A DNA stretch of 64,000 nucleotides, taken from NCBI GenBank assembly GCA_027186245.1, contig CP114494.1:10172001-10236000 (forward strand). Reading direction: 5' to 3'. This stretch comes from Coriaria nepalensis (lineage: Eukaryota; Streptophyta; Magnoliopsida; Cucurbitales; Coriariaceae). The translations under genes and the position numbers were made by a program. The notes beneath the pieces are model-generated. The model searched no databases. It was given only the letters and a program-made list of their open reading frames with translations, and had not been told where the DNA came from. Positions 33,991-45,275 of the stretch are shown in pieces (the stretch's first letter is position 1; each line of letters begins with the position of its first letter).

Positions 33991-35249
33991 CTACTCCGGG
34001 TACTGAACTTCCCGAATCGCTCCTACTGCTAGTAACTTCATTGCCTTCTTAGCTGCGACTTTATTTCTCTTCTCATTGAACTTCCTCCTTTTTTGCCTCA
34101 TTGGCCTTGCTCCAGGTTTAATGCCGAGCTGATGTACTATGACATATTCTTCAGCAAACACATCTAGGTTTTGCTCTAAGTTCTGAAGGAGGCTATCCAG
34201 ATCATTCTTCGCTAGCTTAGTTCCTACCCTCAACTTTCTCCCATTGGAAAATTCAACATGTTGTAGAGCCTCTGCTGAGGAAACTCTCAACTTTCTTCCC
34301 TTATCTTCCTCCCTTTTTACTTCACTTTTAGCCTTTTTACATTCTTCTTCGTCCAATGGTTGCTCACTATTAACCATATGGACCTCAATGTCTAGGCTGA
34401 TACCAAATTCTCTGAGCGAGGTCAAATAACACCTTCTTGAACTTTCCTGGTTTCCTTTCACAAGTCCCACTCCTCCCTCCATGGGGAACTTCATCACCAG
34501 GTGCCTTGTCGAAATTATAGCCCCTAGGGAGTTAATAGAGGGGCATCCATGGATAATGTTATATCCTGACAAAAAGTTGACGATCATGAAGTTTACTATG
34601 ATCGTAGACCTTCGGGACCCCTCACCTAAAGTCATCGGCAAGCTTATCATTCCCTCAGGATATAGAGACTTCCCCGAGAAACCTGACAGCGGAGTATTTA
34701 TAGGCTTCATGCTCGCATTGCTGATACCCATCTTTCTGAAGGTTGATAAGGACAACACGTCCACTGCACTCCCTGAGTCAACCAGAACTCGATGTATTAG
34801 AGTGGTTGAGACGTTGGCTGAGATGACAAGGGCATCATTGTTGGGGTATATAACCCCCTCCTTATTTAAGTGATTGAAGGTAATGTCCAACGACATTTGA
34901 CCCTAAGGTGTGATCGAGACGAAGAACACTTCAGCTTGTGTCAGGCTCCTTAGCCATTTGTTTCTTTGCCAACCCGAGTCTCCTCCCTCAGGTCCCCCCA
35001 CAATCACTTGGATCTCCCTCGCCATGTTATGATGCCCGAGGTCATTGTCCCAACAATCATCTTCCTTATCTTCTCTCCTATCATTTCTTCTTACTCCATT
35101 CTGGTTTTCCCTCCTTCCTCTATTCACATATTCCCTAAGACGACCCTCTTAGATCAGTCTTTCAATCTCCCTTTTCAAATGTAAGCAATCCTCTATCTTA
35201 CGACCATGATATGCATGGTATCTACAGTAAACTTTTTGGTCTCGCTAAG
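33991..35249 (-). pseudogene. Tat element 1: gag zinc-finger end and aspartic protease
   Basis: Open frames at 35127-34903 and 34896-33991. The protease motif VLVDSGSAVDVLSLSTFRKM is intact in sequence and lies in a region that matches the protease ORF of the second Tat copy (55965-57113) almost throughout. Compared with that copy, the segment after NLDVFA lacks about 11 residues, marking a small deletion. The region 35249-35128 holds the gag end (HHGRK, CLHLKRE-like) in broken frames. Confidence 0.82.
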
Positions 35250-36163
35250 CTAGTGCACTCTTAAGTTGCTCAAGAGCTTTGAATAGATTATGGTGTCTAT
35301 TCCAGCTACGAGAGGTGTAAAAGTGTCTCTGAAGAGGGGTGTCATTTTCTTCTTCTCAGGGCTTTTCCTCTCTTCCTCTTTCATTTTTTTGTCTTCCTTC
35401 CATTCGCTCTTTCCCTTTGGCTCATCTCTTCTCCTTTTTCCTTCCATTGCTCTACTACTGTTCTCCCTTTCCCCTTGACTTCTTAGCTGAGTTATTAGGA
35501 TCTCCTCAGCTACTTCAATCCTCTTTGCCTCTAATAAGGCCTCAACGTACGAACCAAAATGCTTCTTTCCCGATAGACTAATGAGCTTCTTATCTATCGT
35601 GCCTCTTAAGAAGGCATGTAGAACTCTTATGTCCCCAGGTCGGTCTACATTCTTCGAGGCTCGGTTGAACCTTTCCACATAGTCTAACAGGTTTTCTCCC
35701 GAACTCTGTTTTATAATATAAAGACTCATGAGGGGAAGTCTAGTGTTAGCTAACCTCAGAAATCCGACACAAATAACTTTTTCAGCTCGTTGAATGAATT
35801 AATAGAGCCTGGCGCAAGAGACATGTACTAATCACTAGCTGAATCAGTCAACGTGATATCAAAATATTGACACATGAGCTCATCCGACATAGTATTCATC
35901 CTCATGCAAGTTTTGGATGAGTTCACGTGGTCTTTGGGATCCTTTGTCTCATCGTACATCATGGTCGAAGCCCTGAACTTCTTTGGTAATTGTGTGTTTT
36001 GGACTCTCTCTATAAGCGAACTTTCCGGTTGGTCCATACACAGCATGGTGCCCTTTACTACTGCCTCTAGTTCCCTCATTCGCTTTGTCAGCTCTAGGAT
36101 TACTTTTGTTTTCGTTGTTGGGGGCTCAGTCGATTTCACAGGACGCCTTGTGTCCTTCAGCAC
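35250..36163 (-). pseudogene. Tat element 1: gag
   Basis: Open pieces 36163-35828 and 35729-35250, separated by a stop-containing stretch. Typical gypsy gag sequence: PKKFRASTMMYDETKDPKDH, then ENLLDYVERFNRASKNVDRP and a Lys/Glu-rich linker. It matches 54931-55728 of the second Tat copy over its full length. Confidence 0.85.
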
Positions 36164-36662
36164 TTGTGAGGGTATCGAATTCCAAGCAGTATCCGTTTAA
36201 TCACCTTACTCTCCTCTAGCCGCGATCGTCCTCAAGTGAGACGTTGCATCATCCTCTTCAGATTGGGATCCCTCAGCGGGGTGCATGCATCTTCTTTGTG
36301 GTTCCTCTCTTTCTTCCGGCCTTATTCCCGCCCTTATTTATGCAATTCTTGCTTCTATAGAACGCTTCACCACCTAGCTCATTCTTTCCACTAAGCCCCT
36401 CTCCATCCTTTTGATGGCATGTAGTATGTCCACTCCACTAGTTACTACTGGAGGGGTCTGCGGAGTGTTGGTCTTCTTATAGCTATGATCATCGAACATG
36501 TTATTCTCCTCTCAGGTAAGGCCAGGAGGACTCCTGTTCCTCTACCTCTCTCCCCCCTTTCACTCTCACCTATCTATTCTCCTACTACATCCTTTATCTC
36601 GTATCCTCCTCTTAGTCAAGCTCTCGATTTGTTGGAACTTTTGAAAATGGAGACAATCGTCC

Positions 36663-36680
36663 CCGTGGTCGGCGCCAAAC
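36663..36680 (-). other. Primer-binding site of Tat element 1
   Basis: Just inside the 5' LTR the minus strand reads GTTTGGCGCCGACCACGGGG. The TGGCGCCG start is shared with primer-binding sites of Tat and Athila elements. The exact tRNA (Asp-like) is not settled. Confidence 0.6.
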
Positions 36681-37388
36681 TGTTGACGTAGATTTCTATC
36701 CGTTGTGAATGGCTCTATGATCCACAGAATGTCCCAAGATCAGCTCATGCACTCAACAATAAACTACGGCTGGGGTGGTGGTCGGCCAAGCCCCTTCCAA
36801 CGCTCTAGTTAGGTTTTTTAGAGGGAAAACGAAGGGCATCCAAGCAACTTGTTCTTTTTTTTTTTATGGGTTCTTGCATTATCTTTTTTTCTAAAGATAT
36901 TTGGTTTTTATACTTGATTTAAGCTGGATATCTCCTGACAGTTTTACACGTGATGGGTGTTAGCGTCCTGTAGTCTAACATAGCAGAGATTTGCTCTCCA
37001 CTCCCCTGTCCTTCTAGGCAGTAAGACGCTGCCCCCGTCTAATATCTTCCTGAGCACCTCAGCGTTCGGCAGCGCCACCCTTGTCTGACATACCAAGGAC
37101 AGGATCTCCATTCGAGTGTCAGTTGATTTCCACCTATTCACTCATTCAGCTATACAACTAGTATTTGAGCCGAGCGAGGAAATACTTGGCTCGGCCTCAA
37201 TATCTTCTTGAGACATTTCACCTTATCCAAATATAGATAACTGAACTGATGTCATATCAGATTTTATATATCTCAGTCTCAGATATCATTTATCCTCAGT
37301 ATTCTATTTCTATAATCTTGAGCTGACGACGATCAGTCCCACTCTCTAAAACTACCCAATTGAAGCTCTCCTGAAATTGAGTATAACA
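36681..37388 (-). repeat. 5' LTR of the Tat element
   Basis: On the plus strand it begins TGTTGACGTAGATT and ends GTATAACA, giving the usual TG...CA ends. A TATA-like motif on the minus strand (TATAAAAACC-type, about 36898-36914) directs transcription leftward into gag, away from CLC-F. The LTR end at 37388 lies 176 bp upstream of the CLC-F ATG. Confidence 0.85.
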
Positions 37389-37564
37389 AAACCAATATTT
37401 ATTCAACAGATGATATTATTATTTCCATTTAAAAAAATTATATGGAGAAATACTGCTGCTGCTCTCTGAAGACTTTCTTCCAAGTTTTAACTAACAAACC
37501 AACCTTCTAAGTTCACACACACAGCGACGGCCCCAATTTTCTTCTTTCATTTTTCTACCCAATA
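37389..37564 (+). promoter_or_regulatory. CLC-F leader and residual proximal promoter
   Basis: Only this short stretch separates the retrotransposon LTR from the CLC-F ATG. It holds an AT-rich part (37389-37450) and a mixed leader. Any upstream promoter element now has to lie in the LTR or beyond it. Confidence 0.5.
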
Positions 37565-40500
37565 ATGTCTGCCGCGGAATACACCGATCATAATCATCTT
37601 CTCAGATCGCCTCAACATACACTTCCGGAGGCTGACTTGGAGGTTCAAGACGGACCCCCAGTTTTCACTCACCGCGACCGCCCCACCTCCACCTCCACCT
37701 CCATCCCCGCCGCCTTCTTGGATCTCTTTCAGCGTTTCAATCGAGGTGCCTTCTCTGCTCGCCGCCATATTTTTAAGCGTCTCGATAGGGACCGTGACAG
37801 GGAAATCACCACTCCTACACCTGCAATCGATCCGCATAATAATCTCAATCATCTTCATCATCCCCGTCCCACCACCTCCGCCCCTGCTTCCGATCACGAT
37901 GATCCTCTTCCCGACACCACTCCTCCCGAATGGGCTCTTCTCCTTATTGCCTGCCTTCTCGGCCTTGCTACCGGCCTCTGTGTCGCTGCATTTAACAAGG
38001 GGGTTCGTTTCTCTCGCCACCCCCTCCTTCTTCCTTTCTGTATTTATTATCCATCAGTATTTGACTATTAAGTAGACTTGACGAGGATCTGAAGCTACCA
38101 GGCTAGTCTCGAATGTTAATATTACAATATTCAGCTTTACACAGATTATTTGTTTTTCTTATCTTACCACACGTTACTCCTACGATCCTGTGCCCCTCTA
38201 CCTGCACATATCTGCTCCTTTTTCTTCACCCCTGTGTGAGCCTCTGGAATGTCTAACTAGAATGTGGTGCTTATTTAGGTGCATGTAATACATGAATGGG
38301 CCTGGGCTGGTACTCCAAATGAGGGGGCTGCCTGGCTTCGTTTACAGAGATTGGCAGATACTTGGCATCGAATTCTCTTAATACCGGTCACAGGAGGTGT
38401 TATTGTTGGCATGATGCATGGCTTAATTGAAATATTGGGCCAAATAAAACAATCCACTGCTTCCCAAAGCCAAGGCTTTGATTTTCTTCTTGGAGCCTTT
38501 CCCACAGTTAAGGCCATACAGGCTGCTGTCACTTTGGGTACTGGTTGTTCGTTAGGTCCTGAAGGTCCTAGTGTAGATATTGGAAAATCGTGTGCAAATG
38601 GATTCTATATATTGATGGATAACAACAGCGAAAAAATCAAAATAGCCTTTGTTGCGGCTGGAGCAGCTGCTGGAATTGCTTCAGGTATTCACATTGTTAT
38701 TCTACCCATTTCTTGGCATAGTATTGGATAATCTTTTTATTTTTCTCCTTGATATTTACATTTCATTGCAGCATTCTTCGCCTTGTTTTTTTTTCTCCCT
38801 CCTGGCCCAGTATCCTTACTCTGTTGAAATTCACTTCTTTCAGGCTTTAATGCAGCAGTTGCTGGCTGCTTCTTCGCTATAGAAACTGTTTTAAGACCTC
38901 AGCGTGCAGAAAACTCACCTCCTTTCACAACTGCAATGATCATCTTGGCCTCTGTTATATCATCAACTGTCTCAAATGTCTTACTTGGAACACAGTCTGC
39001 TTTTACAGTACCAGCATATGATTTGAAATCTGCGGCTGGTATATTATGCCATCTTCACTCACTTTCTTTATTTGATCCTTTTTCTTTTTATTCAACATAT
39101 TAATATGTCTTACAAGCAATCCTATAATTTGGCTTGCCATCATCTACTGTACCGTATCTTTGTTTCAAATCACGTTCTCCTACTTTGTTTCTTAAAATCA
39201 AAAGTTCTCTGGTCGATGGACTGAGAATTTGTTTTTGCAGTAATATCGCCATATATCTTTTCGGTCTTTGTAATCTGTCTTCCAAGTACCAAGGCTGTCA
39301 ATGAATAAATATGCTATCTCCCAATGACTACCTATAATCTGATTTTTCCATGCAGAATTACCTCTGTACCTCATATTGGGCATGCTATGCGGTGTTGTGA
39401 GTGTAGCAGTGACTCGCCTATCCACTTGGTTCACTGAGTTTTTTGATTTTGTAAAGGAAAGATTTGGCATCCCTGCTGTTGTCTGTCCTGCCTTGGGTGG
39501 TTTAGGAGCTGGAATAATAGCTCTCAAGTATCCTGGAGTATTGTATTGGGGCTTCACTAATGTTGAAGAAATCCTACATACTGGAAAGAGTGCTTCAGCT
39601 CCTGGTATTTGGCTATTAACTCAGCTAGTAGGAGCCAAAGTCCTGGCCACAACGCTCTGCAAGGGTTCTGGGCTTGTGGGTGGACTTTACGCTCCAAGTC
39701 TGATGATTGGTGCTGCTGTTGGTGCTGTGTTTGGGGGTTCAGCTGCAGAAATCATCAACTCTGCCATTCCAGGAAATGCGGCTGTTGCACAGCCACAGGC
39801 ATATGCGCTGGTAAAGTTATCCTGTGCTCCTTTTACCGGGGCTTTTTAAAATTTTGATAAGAATATCAATGGTTACCTGCGGAATACAGTTCAGTCCATG
39901 ATTGGGATATTTGGAAAATTTTATGGCAGGTTGGAATGGCTGCTACACTGGCTTCAGTTTGTTCAGTACCCTTGACATCTGTTCTACTTCTGTTTGAGCT
40001 GACAAAAGATTACAGAATACTGCTTCCACTCATGGTAATTCTTCCATGATCTTGGTTTAATTCCTTTAATTGACAATTGTAGTTGCCTTAAGGATCTAGG
40101 GTCCAAGACTAAGTAATAAAGCTGCCTCAGAGCTGACATATCTCGTCTCGTGGACATTTCAGTTGACATAAAACCCAACTGAGTTTATGTAAATGAGACA
40201 GTAGGTAGGCTCAAAGGTTGAGATCTTGCATCCTAGACCAAATACCATTTTTGACCAAGACCCTAAATTTATCCGTTTTTTTTTTTTTTTGCAAATGTTG
40301 GATCTGTTAGAATAAACATAGCTCTTTCATGCTTGATTGTCATTTCCGACACTCCTTTGAATTTTGGAATAGGGGGCTGTTGGATTGGCCATATGGGTTC
40401 CTTCAGTGACAAAGCAGTCAAAAGAGATTGAAGCATCTGAAACTCGGAGTTCAGTTAGAGGGTATTCTTCTCTTTCACCTTCTGAAGATAAAGATGAAGT

Positions 40501-42161
40501 TATCTGGAGCCACAATGATGCTGGTATTGACTTGGAGCTCTCAGTTATTGGGAATGCTTTAGACCGTGAAGTAATTAATGAAGATGTTCTTTTGGAAGAC
40601 CTGAAGGTTAAGTATTTATCCACTCCTTCAAAACTAATTTATATATGTGCACCCCCTCCCACCTACCTACCCTTGGTTTATAGACGTAGTTCTCATTTTT
40701 AATTATATAATTCTACTAATTGCAGCACACTTTCTGTTTCTGTACATTTTCGGTTTACCTAACTTTCATATTCAATATATCTGTGTGTCGGCAGGTTTCT
40801 CAGGCAATGTCAAGGAACTTCCTGAAGGTTTCGATGGCAATGAACTTGAAGGATGCAATAAAATATATGAATGATAACCAGCAGAACTGTGCACTGGTTC
40901 TTGATGATGAAGATTTTCTTGAGGGAATACTAACAAAGGGCGATATTAGACGGTGTCTATCTGAAAAATCCGGCGACACTTTCAATTGTGATGCGAGAGT
41001 ATTTGATGTATGTGAACTTACTTTAGTACTTTGTTGGAATTTGTTGAATGCTCTATCTAGTATCTAGCATGTTGTTACATGTTGCTTTGGATGAGACTTT
41101 AGACCGTGTTTTTAGTTACTTCTGAACTGTGTTTTGAATTCATTAAATATTATTGTTCCCTTGCACTTTTCATTCCAAACTCCCTGGACTTGTATGTAAA
41201 TGTAAAGCATGAGTATTCTACAGGTTGATACAAGTCTAGTGTCCTCTCTTTGTACACAAGGGATTAGCTATCGTGGTCGGCAACGTGGACTTTTAACCTG
41301 TTCCCCCGAAACTGATTTGGCGATGGCAAAGGATCTAATGGAGGCCAAAGGTATCAAGCAACTGCCTGTGGTTAAGCGAGGTGGAGAGTCGCAAAAAGAA
41401 AGGAAGCAAAGAGTTGTTGCTATTCTGCATTATGATTCCATTTGGAACTGTATCAGGTTCTCAACCAATATTCCCTTTTGGTTCCTTGATAATATTTTCA
41501 ATATCGATGCTTTCTGGTTTTAGTCACACACTAACTTTTCTTTTCTGATTCTTCTCTTATTTTAGAGATGATAATTATAGTTGTTTCGTTAGTCATTGGC
41601 ACTATGTTGGTATAATATTGAGATTTTTTATATATATTTTTTTCCCTGATAAAGTTTGATAGCCTTGTTTGCTCAGCGAAAGTGCTAAAGATGTTTCTAC
41701 TTATTTATCTTGGAGGTCTTGAGGCAATAATATTGGAAAACCTCTAACACTGCAGGTCTCATCCCATAGCGCCGTAACTTGAGCAGTGTTAAGTGTGCAA
41801 TGTGCATATCTTAGAAATCTTATCAAGAATTATTTTGTACTTCCTACAAGTCTGCAATTTGATGTTTCTGCTTGTGTAGATACTAATTGTACCCGTTGGA
41901 TTTAATTTGGAATTTGTCAATACCCCTACTTTGTAAAACAAAGTTCAGATGTCCTTTCAATGAGTGAATAATGGTATCCGTTGGGTGTAGCCTCAAGAAC
42001 GTAGTACTGTACTTCCCATGATTCATAGTTATTGTATCTGGATCGCGCTGTGAATGATTCCTTCTTTTTCTTTTGGCAGAGAGGTTGTAAATCGACGAAA
42101 ATCTGTCTACCAGCAGAGGAAAGAGAAAAACACCGAGGAGAAGAGTGCAAACGGTCATTAG
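37565..42161 (+). CDS. CLC-F: CLC-F type chloride channel/transporter with CBS domains
   Basis: Nine coding exons: 37565-38002, 38279-38684, 38844-39038, 39356-39810, 39930-40034, 40373-40606, 40795-41007, 41224-41456 and 42080-42161. All introns are GT-AG and phases agree, giving 786 residues (Arabidopsis CLC-F is about 780). CLC proteins move chloride or other anions across membranes, often in exchange for protons; plant CLC-F is placed in the Golgi network. The N-terminal 115 residues are hydrophilic. The membrane core includes GTGCSLGPEGPSVDIG, with the gating Glu of the GxEGP motif, and GGLYAPSLMIGAAVGAVFGG. The cytosolic C-terminus carries two CBS domains (MSRNFLKVSMAMNLKDAIKY to GDIRR, and SPETDLAMAKDLMEAKG to DSIWNCI). 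The CLC-F/CLC-E branch differs from the vacuolar CLC-A type, and this sequence lacks the GxGIPE motif. Confidence 0.95.
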
Positions 42162-42894
42162 CTTCAGGGGACAACAAATTCACCTCAAGTTGTACTCCAG
42201 CATGGGAAACAGCTGAATGACATACCATGGTCCTCCATCTCATTATGGAATTAGGCCACCATGGTTGATGATACAAAGTTTTGAGGATTGAGAATTGATT
42301 TCCTAAGGCCTAAGGAGATCCAATAATAATAGAGATTCCTCCTTGTAATATAGCATGTTGCATGTTGTATATGGACATGCGGTGTATAAATACTATATAG
42401 CCTCTAACGAATGATCACGGGGGAGGAAAACATTAAACCAGCGTTCCTAGGTATAGGCATTATGACTTGGTCAAGAGCTGCCTGCCATGAATGGATTGCA
42501 GCTGGTTCCTTGCACTTTATAGAATAAATTTATTTAATGTATGATGTGAATTTTCGAGTAGTTAGCGAAAAGTAATAGAGAAGTTTGTTTCAGACATTTT
42601 CCTACCTATTGACAGAAACTGCATTACTGCACGTGGATGAATAATTCTTAATTATGAGAGCATGAAAGAAGAGTGTCCATCATCATAATACAATATACGT
42701 TCAATCCAGAACCCAGAACCCAGAACCCAGAGCCCAGATAACTAACTTTGGAAACTTCCTCCCACTATATGTATCAGGCTGTCATTTTGATATAAAAAAG
42801 CTCTAATACATGATAATTATACTCGTATGACACAACTTTTTTTTTTCCTACTATAGTACCATTGGGTAAAAAAAAAAAAGATTAAATTTTAGGT
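42162..42894. other. Convergent 3' UTRs of CLC-F and WRKY
   Basis: Tail-to-tail spacer between CLC-F (+) and the WRKY gene (-). Contains a short AGAACCC repeat (about 42710-42732) and two A-runs near 42865. No gene. Confidence 0.5.
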
Positions 42895-45275
42895 CTAAAG
42901 TCCAAGTGGAAGCCTACTCATTATATTCTGATATATGGATGAACCATTGGATAGGTTCAGACCAGGATTGGACGATGGCTCTAACTTGGCTTCTCCTTTT
43001 GGTAACACACAACCCATTTCATTAGTCTGGTGATGATGCTGTACCAAATAAGGATGAATGGGCAGACCAGGAGGAAGCCTGGGTTGAGCCATTGCCAGAT
43101 TTGCAAGGCCAGGTTGAGCCATTGCAAAAGAGAAGTCATGTGAAGGAGTAGGACCCATTTGCTGCCTTCCAACAGGAGCGAATGCAGCAGCACGCCTTTC
43201 GAATCTTGGCATACCGTTGTGCATCTGGTACATGTCAGATGGCCGGAGATGAGGCCTTTGAGCGGGTACAGAACCTGACATGCCAGAGTTGAGGTGGCTG
43301 CTGTTACGAGCGGCAGGAACGTCATGGTTATGCTTTCCTTCATATGTCGTGATTACTGATTTTAGGTCATGTGATGCCCTCTCCACATGCTTCCTCACTG
43401 TGCAACCAGGATTTGTGCACTTGTAGTAGCTCCTGCACCAAAAAAACCATTTTCCATGACACACATTTGCTAAAGACGATCTCGTACATGAAAGAAAAAG
43501 GTCAAAAGGTTTACCTAGGATTTGGGTTTCCTTTAACCACTTTCTGTCCATATTTCCGCCAGCGATATGAATCATCAAGTATATCTACTTCACTTGTCGT
43601 CTGGACCACAACTCTAGGTTCCCTTATCGCTCTTGTGGCCCCACTCATTTCTGTAGCATAAGCTTCAACTTTCCTGAGACACAAAAAGGAGAAACAGAGA
43701 TGTATATATTCTTGTGCTAGTCTTATAATATCACTTGGCAAATAAATGATTAAATGCAACTCACCTTCTCTTCGACTCAGATTCATCCCCCAGACCTTCA
43801 TAACCTAAGGGTACACTAGCATGGGTCACTCCATCTTCATCATCATCATCATCATCATCATCATTATCGTTAGAAAATGTGGAGGAGTAATCAACGGCAC
43901 CTCTTGATTCATTACCACCAACAGCCACCAATGATGTCACCTCAATGCTGTCAAGTGTGCAATCAGGGGCTCCAGCAATGTTCCCTTTTTGAACACTTGC
44001 CCTTGCCCAGGTTGGATCACCATCTTCAACATTTAGTGGCACACCTTGCTCAAGCATCTCTAGTTGCATGTCAGCTTGATGGTTAGATGAACCAGTGGCC
44101 GATCGGCGACTTGAAGGAGGCTTAGGGTGGTTATGGGTCCCTTTATAGATGATTTCTGTTATGAGGCCCTCAATAGACCGTTCTACCTTCTTCTTGACCT
44201 GACAGTTTGGATGAGTGCACTTGTAGTAACTTCGTGGAAACTCACTACCTTTTACTTGTTTTTGTCCATATTTTCTCCAGTTATATCCATCCTTGGATGG
44301 GACCCCACAAGAGCCAGAAATCATAGAATCTCCACTGCCTCTCTGCTCTCCTTCTTCATCTGCTTGCTCATCTAGTGATGGAGAATTTTCTATAGGTCCT
44401 TGATCTCCTGCTATATTATTATTCCGAATTTCATTTTCAGTGCATGACTGGGAGAAATCTGCACATGGATGAAGACCATTTCTATCTTGAGTTGATGCAT
44501 TGGATGGTTCTGCACTATGAGACTGAATGGAATTTTCTGACTGTATCGAATCCTCAATCGTAGGAAAAGATTGCAGATGAAGTAAAGATGGAGCCATCTA
44601 TATACACAAGGAAGAGAAAATCAGCATCCGAAATTCAACGAACCTGAAATCTAGGAACCAATAAGCATCTTCAAGTAAAAATTAGGAGACAAGAATAAGA
44701 GGAAAGTATATTACTTTGCATAATGCACCAAAAAGGAAAGGAGAGCCCAATTCCCCTCCAGGCTTGAAAGCAAATGACGAGGTATTGGGATCATCAAGTA
44801 GACTAAATCTACCTTTATCAATCAACTCTGACATCAACATGGAGTTCCTACTGGTACCATTTGTTACAAATGGAAACTTTCCAGTTGTTGGAGATGGCTG
44901 AGCATGCAGTGAATTAGAAAGGAAAGCAGGAGAATCAAGCAGTGTAGTTGGACTAAGGCCGGGTGGTATGGTCAAGTAAGGGGACCTAACATCAGAATTG
45001 AGTGAGAGGTCAACTGATCTAATGCTTTCAGTATTTAATCTTGGGGCATTGAATCCAGCTCTAGCTGCTATCCTCTCCACAAGTCCCCCCTGCGAGTTTG
45101 ATTTCTGCTCCTTAGGTCCCAGAAAGAGTTCCTCAGTTCTATGGCTGACAGTTTTCATGGTGGATGATTCCAAGCCAACATCTTCATCTAAGGATGACGT
45201 GAAAAATGCTCTTGAGATAGGATCAGGGGGCAACCAATCTCCAGCAACAGCCATATTTTCATTGGTCCCTGTCAT
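42895..45275 (-). CDS. WRKY: Group I WRKY transcription factor (WRKY2/34/10 type)
   Basis: Four coding exons on the minus strand: 45275-44715, 44597-43765, 43673-43515 and 43432-42895, giving 696 residues. The ATG at 45275 ([14 protein letters not shown]) is the first; the frame stays open to 45392 but only from a GTG, and an upstream in-frame TGA limits it. Two WRKY domains are present: [20 protein letters not shown] with C-x4-C and HNH, and [20 protein letters not shown] with C-x4-C and HNH. Between them lies an Asp run (eight Asp, from a GAT repeat at 43838-43866) and the conserved [14 protein letters not shown]. The N-terminal SP-rich motif ([17 protein letters not shown]) is a MAP-kinase-site cluster typical of the group. 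WRKY factors bind W-box TTGAC elements in the nucleus. Placing it in the WRKY2/34 clade is by recalled similarity; its neighbours suggest it corresponds to the WRKY10 (MINI3) position. Confidence 0.92.

Larger units (their letters stand above)
26363..37388 (-). mobile_element. Ty3/gypsy retrotransposon of the Tat type, decayed, with two LTRs
   Basis: Eleven-kilobase element read on the minus strand. Order: 5' LTR (37388-36681), primer-binding site, gag, aspartic protease, reverse transcriptase (YVDD), RNase H remnant plus a second archaeal-type RNase H, integrase (ending 31133), a tandem-repeat array (30968-30325), an antisense ORF region (27386-30088) and the 3' LTR (27186-26363). An added RNase H domain after RT-RNH and an extra antisense ORF after integrase are traits of the Tat lineage (Grande, Ogre and Retand relatives). 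All coding domains carry stops or frameshifts, and the LTRs differ by many substitutions and a local expansion, so it is an old insertion. It separates the divergent HAP8 and CLC-F genes. I could not identify a clean target-site duplication. Confidence 0.88.

Noticed and set aside
38649..38882. Plus frame continuing through a CLC-F intron
   Set aside because: Intron retention frame; exon 2 ends at 38684 by splice site and phase.
44716..44901. Plus frames opposite WRKY exon 1
   Set aside because: Shadow of the WRKY coding strand.
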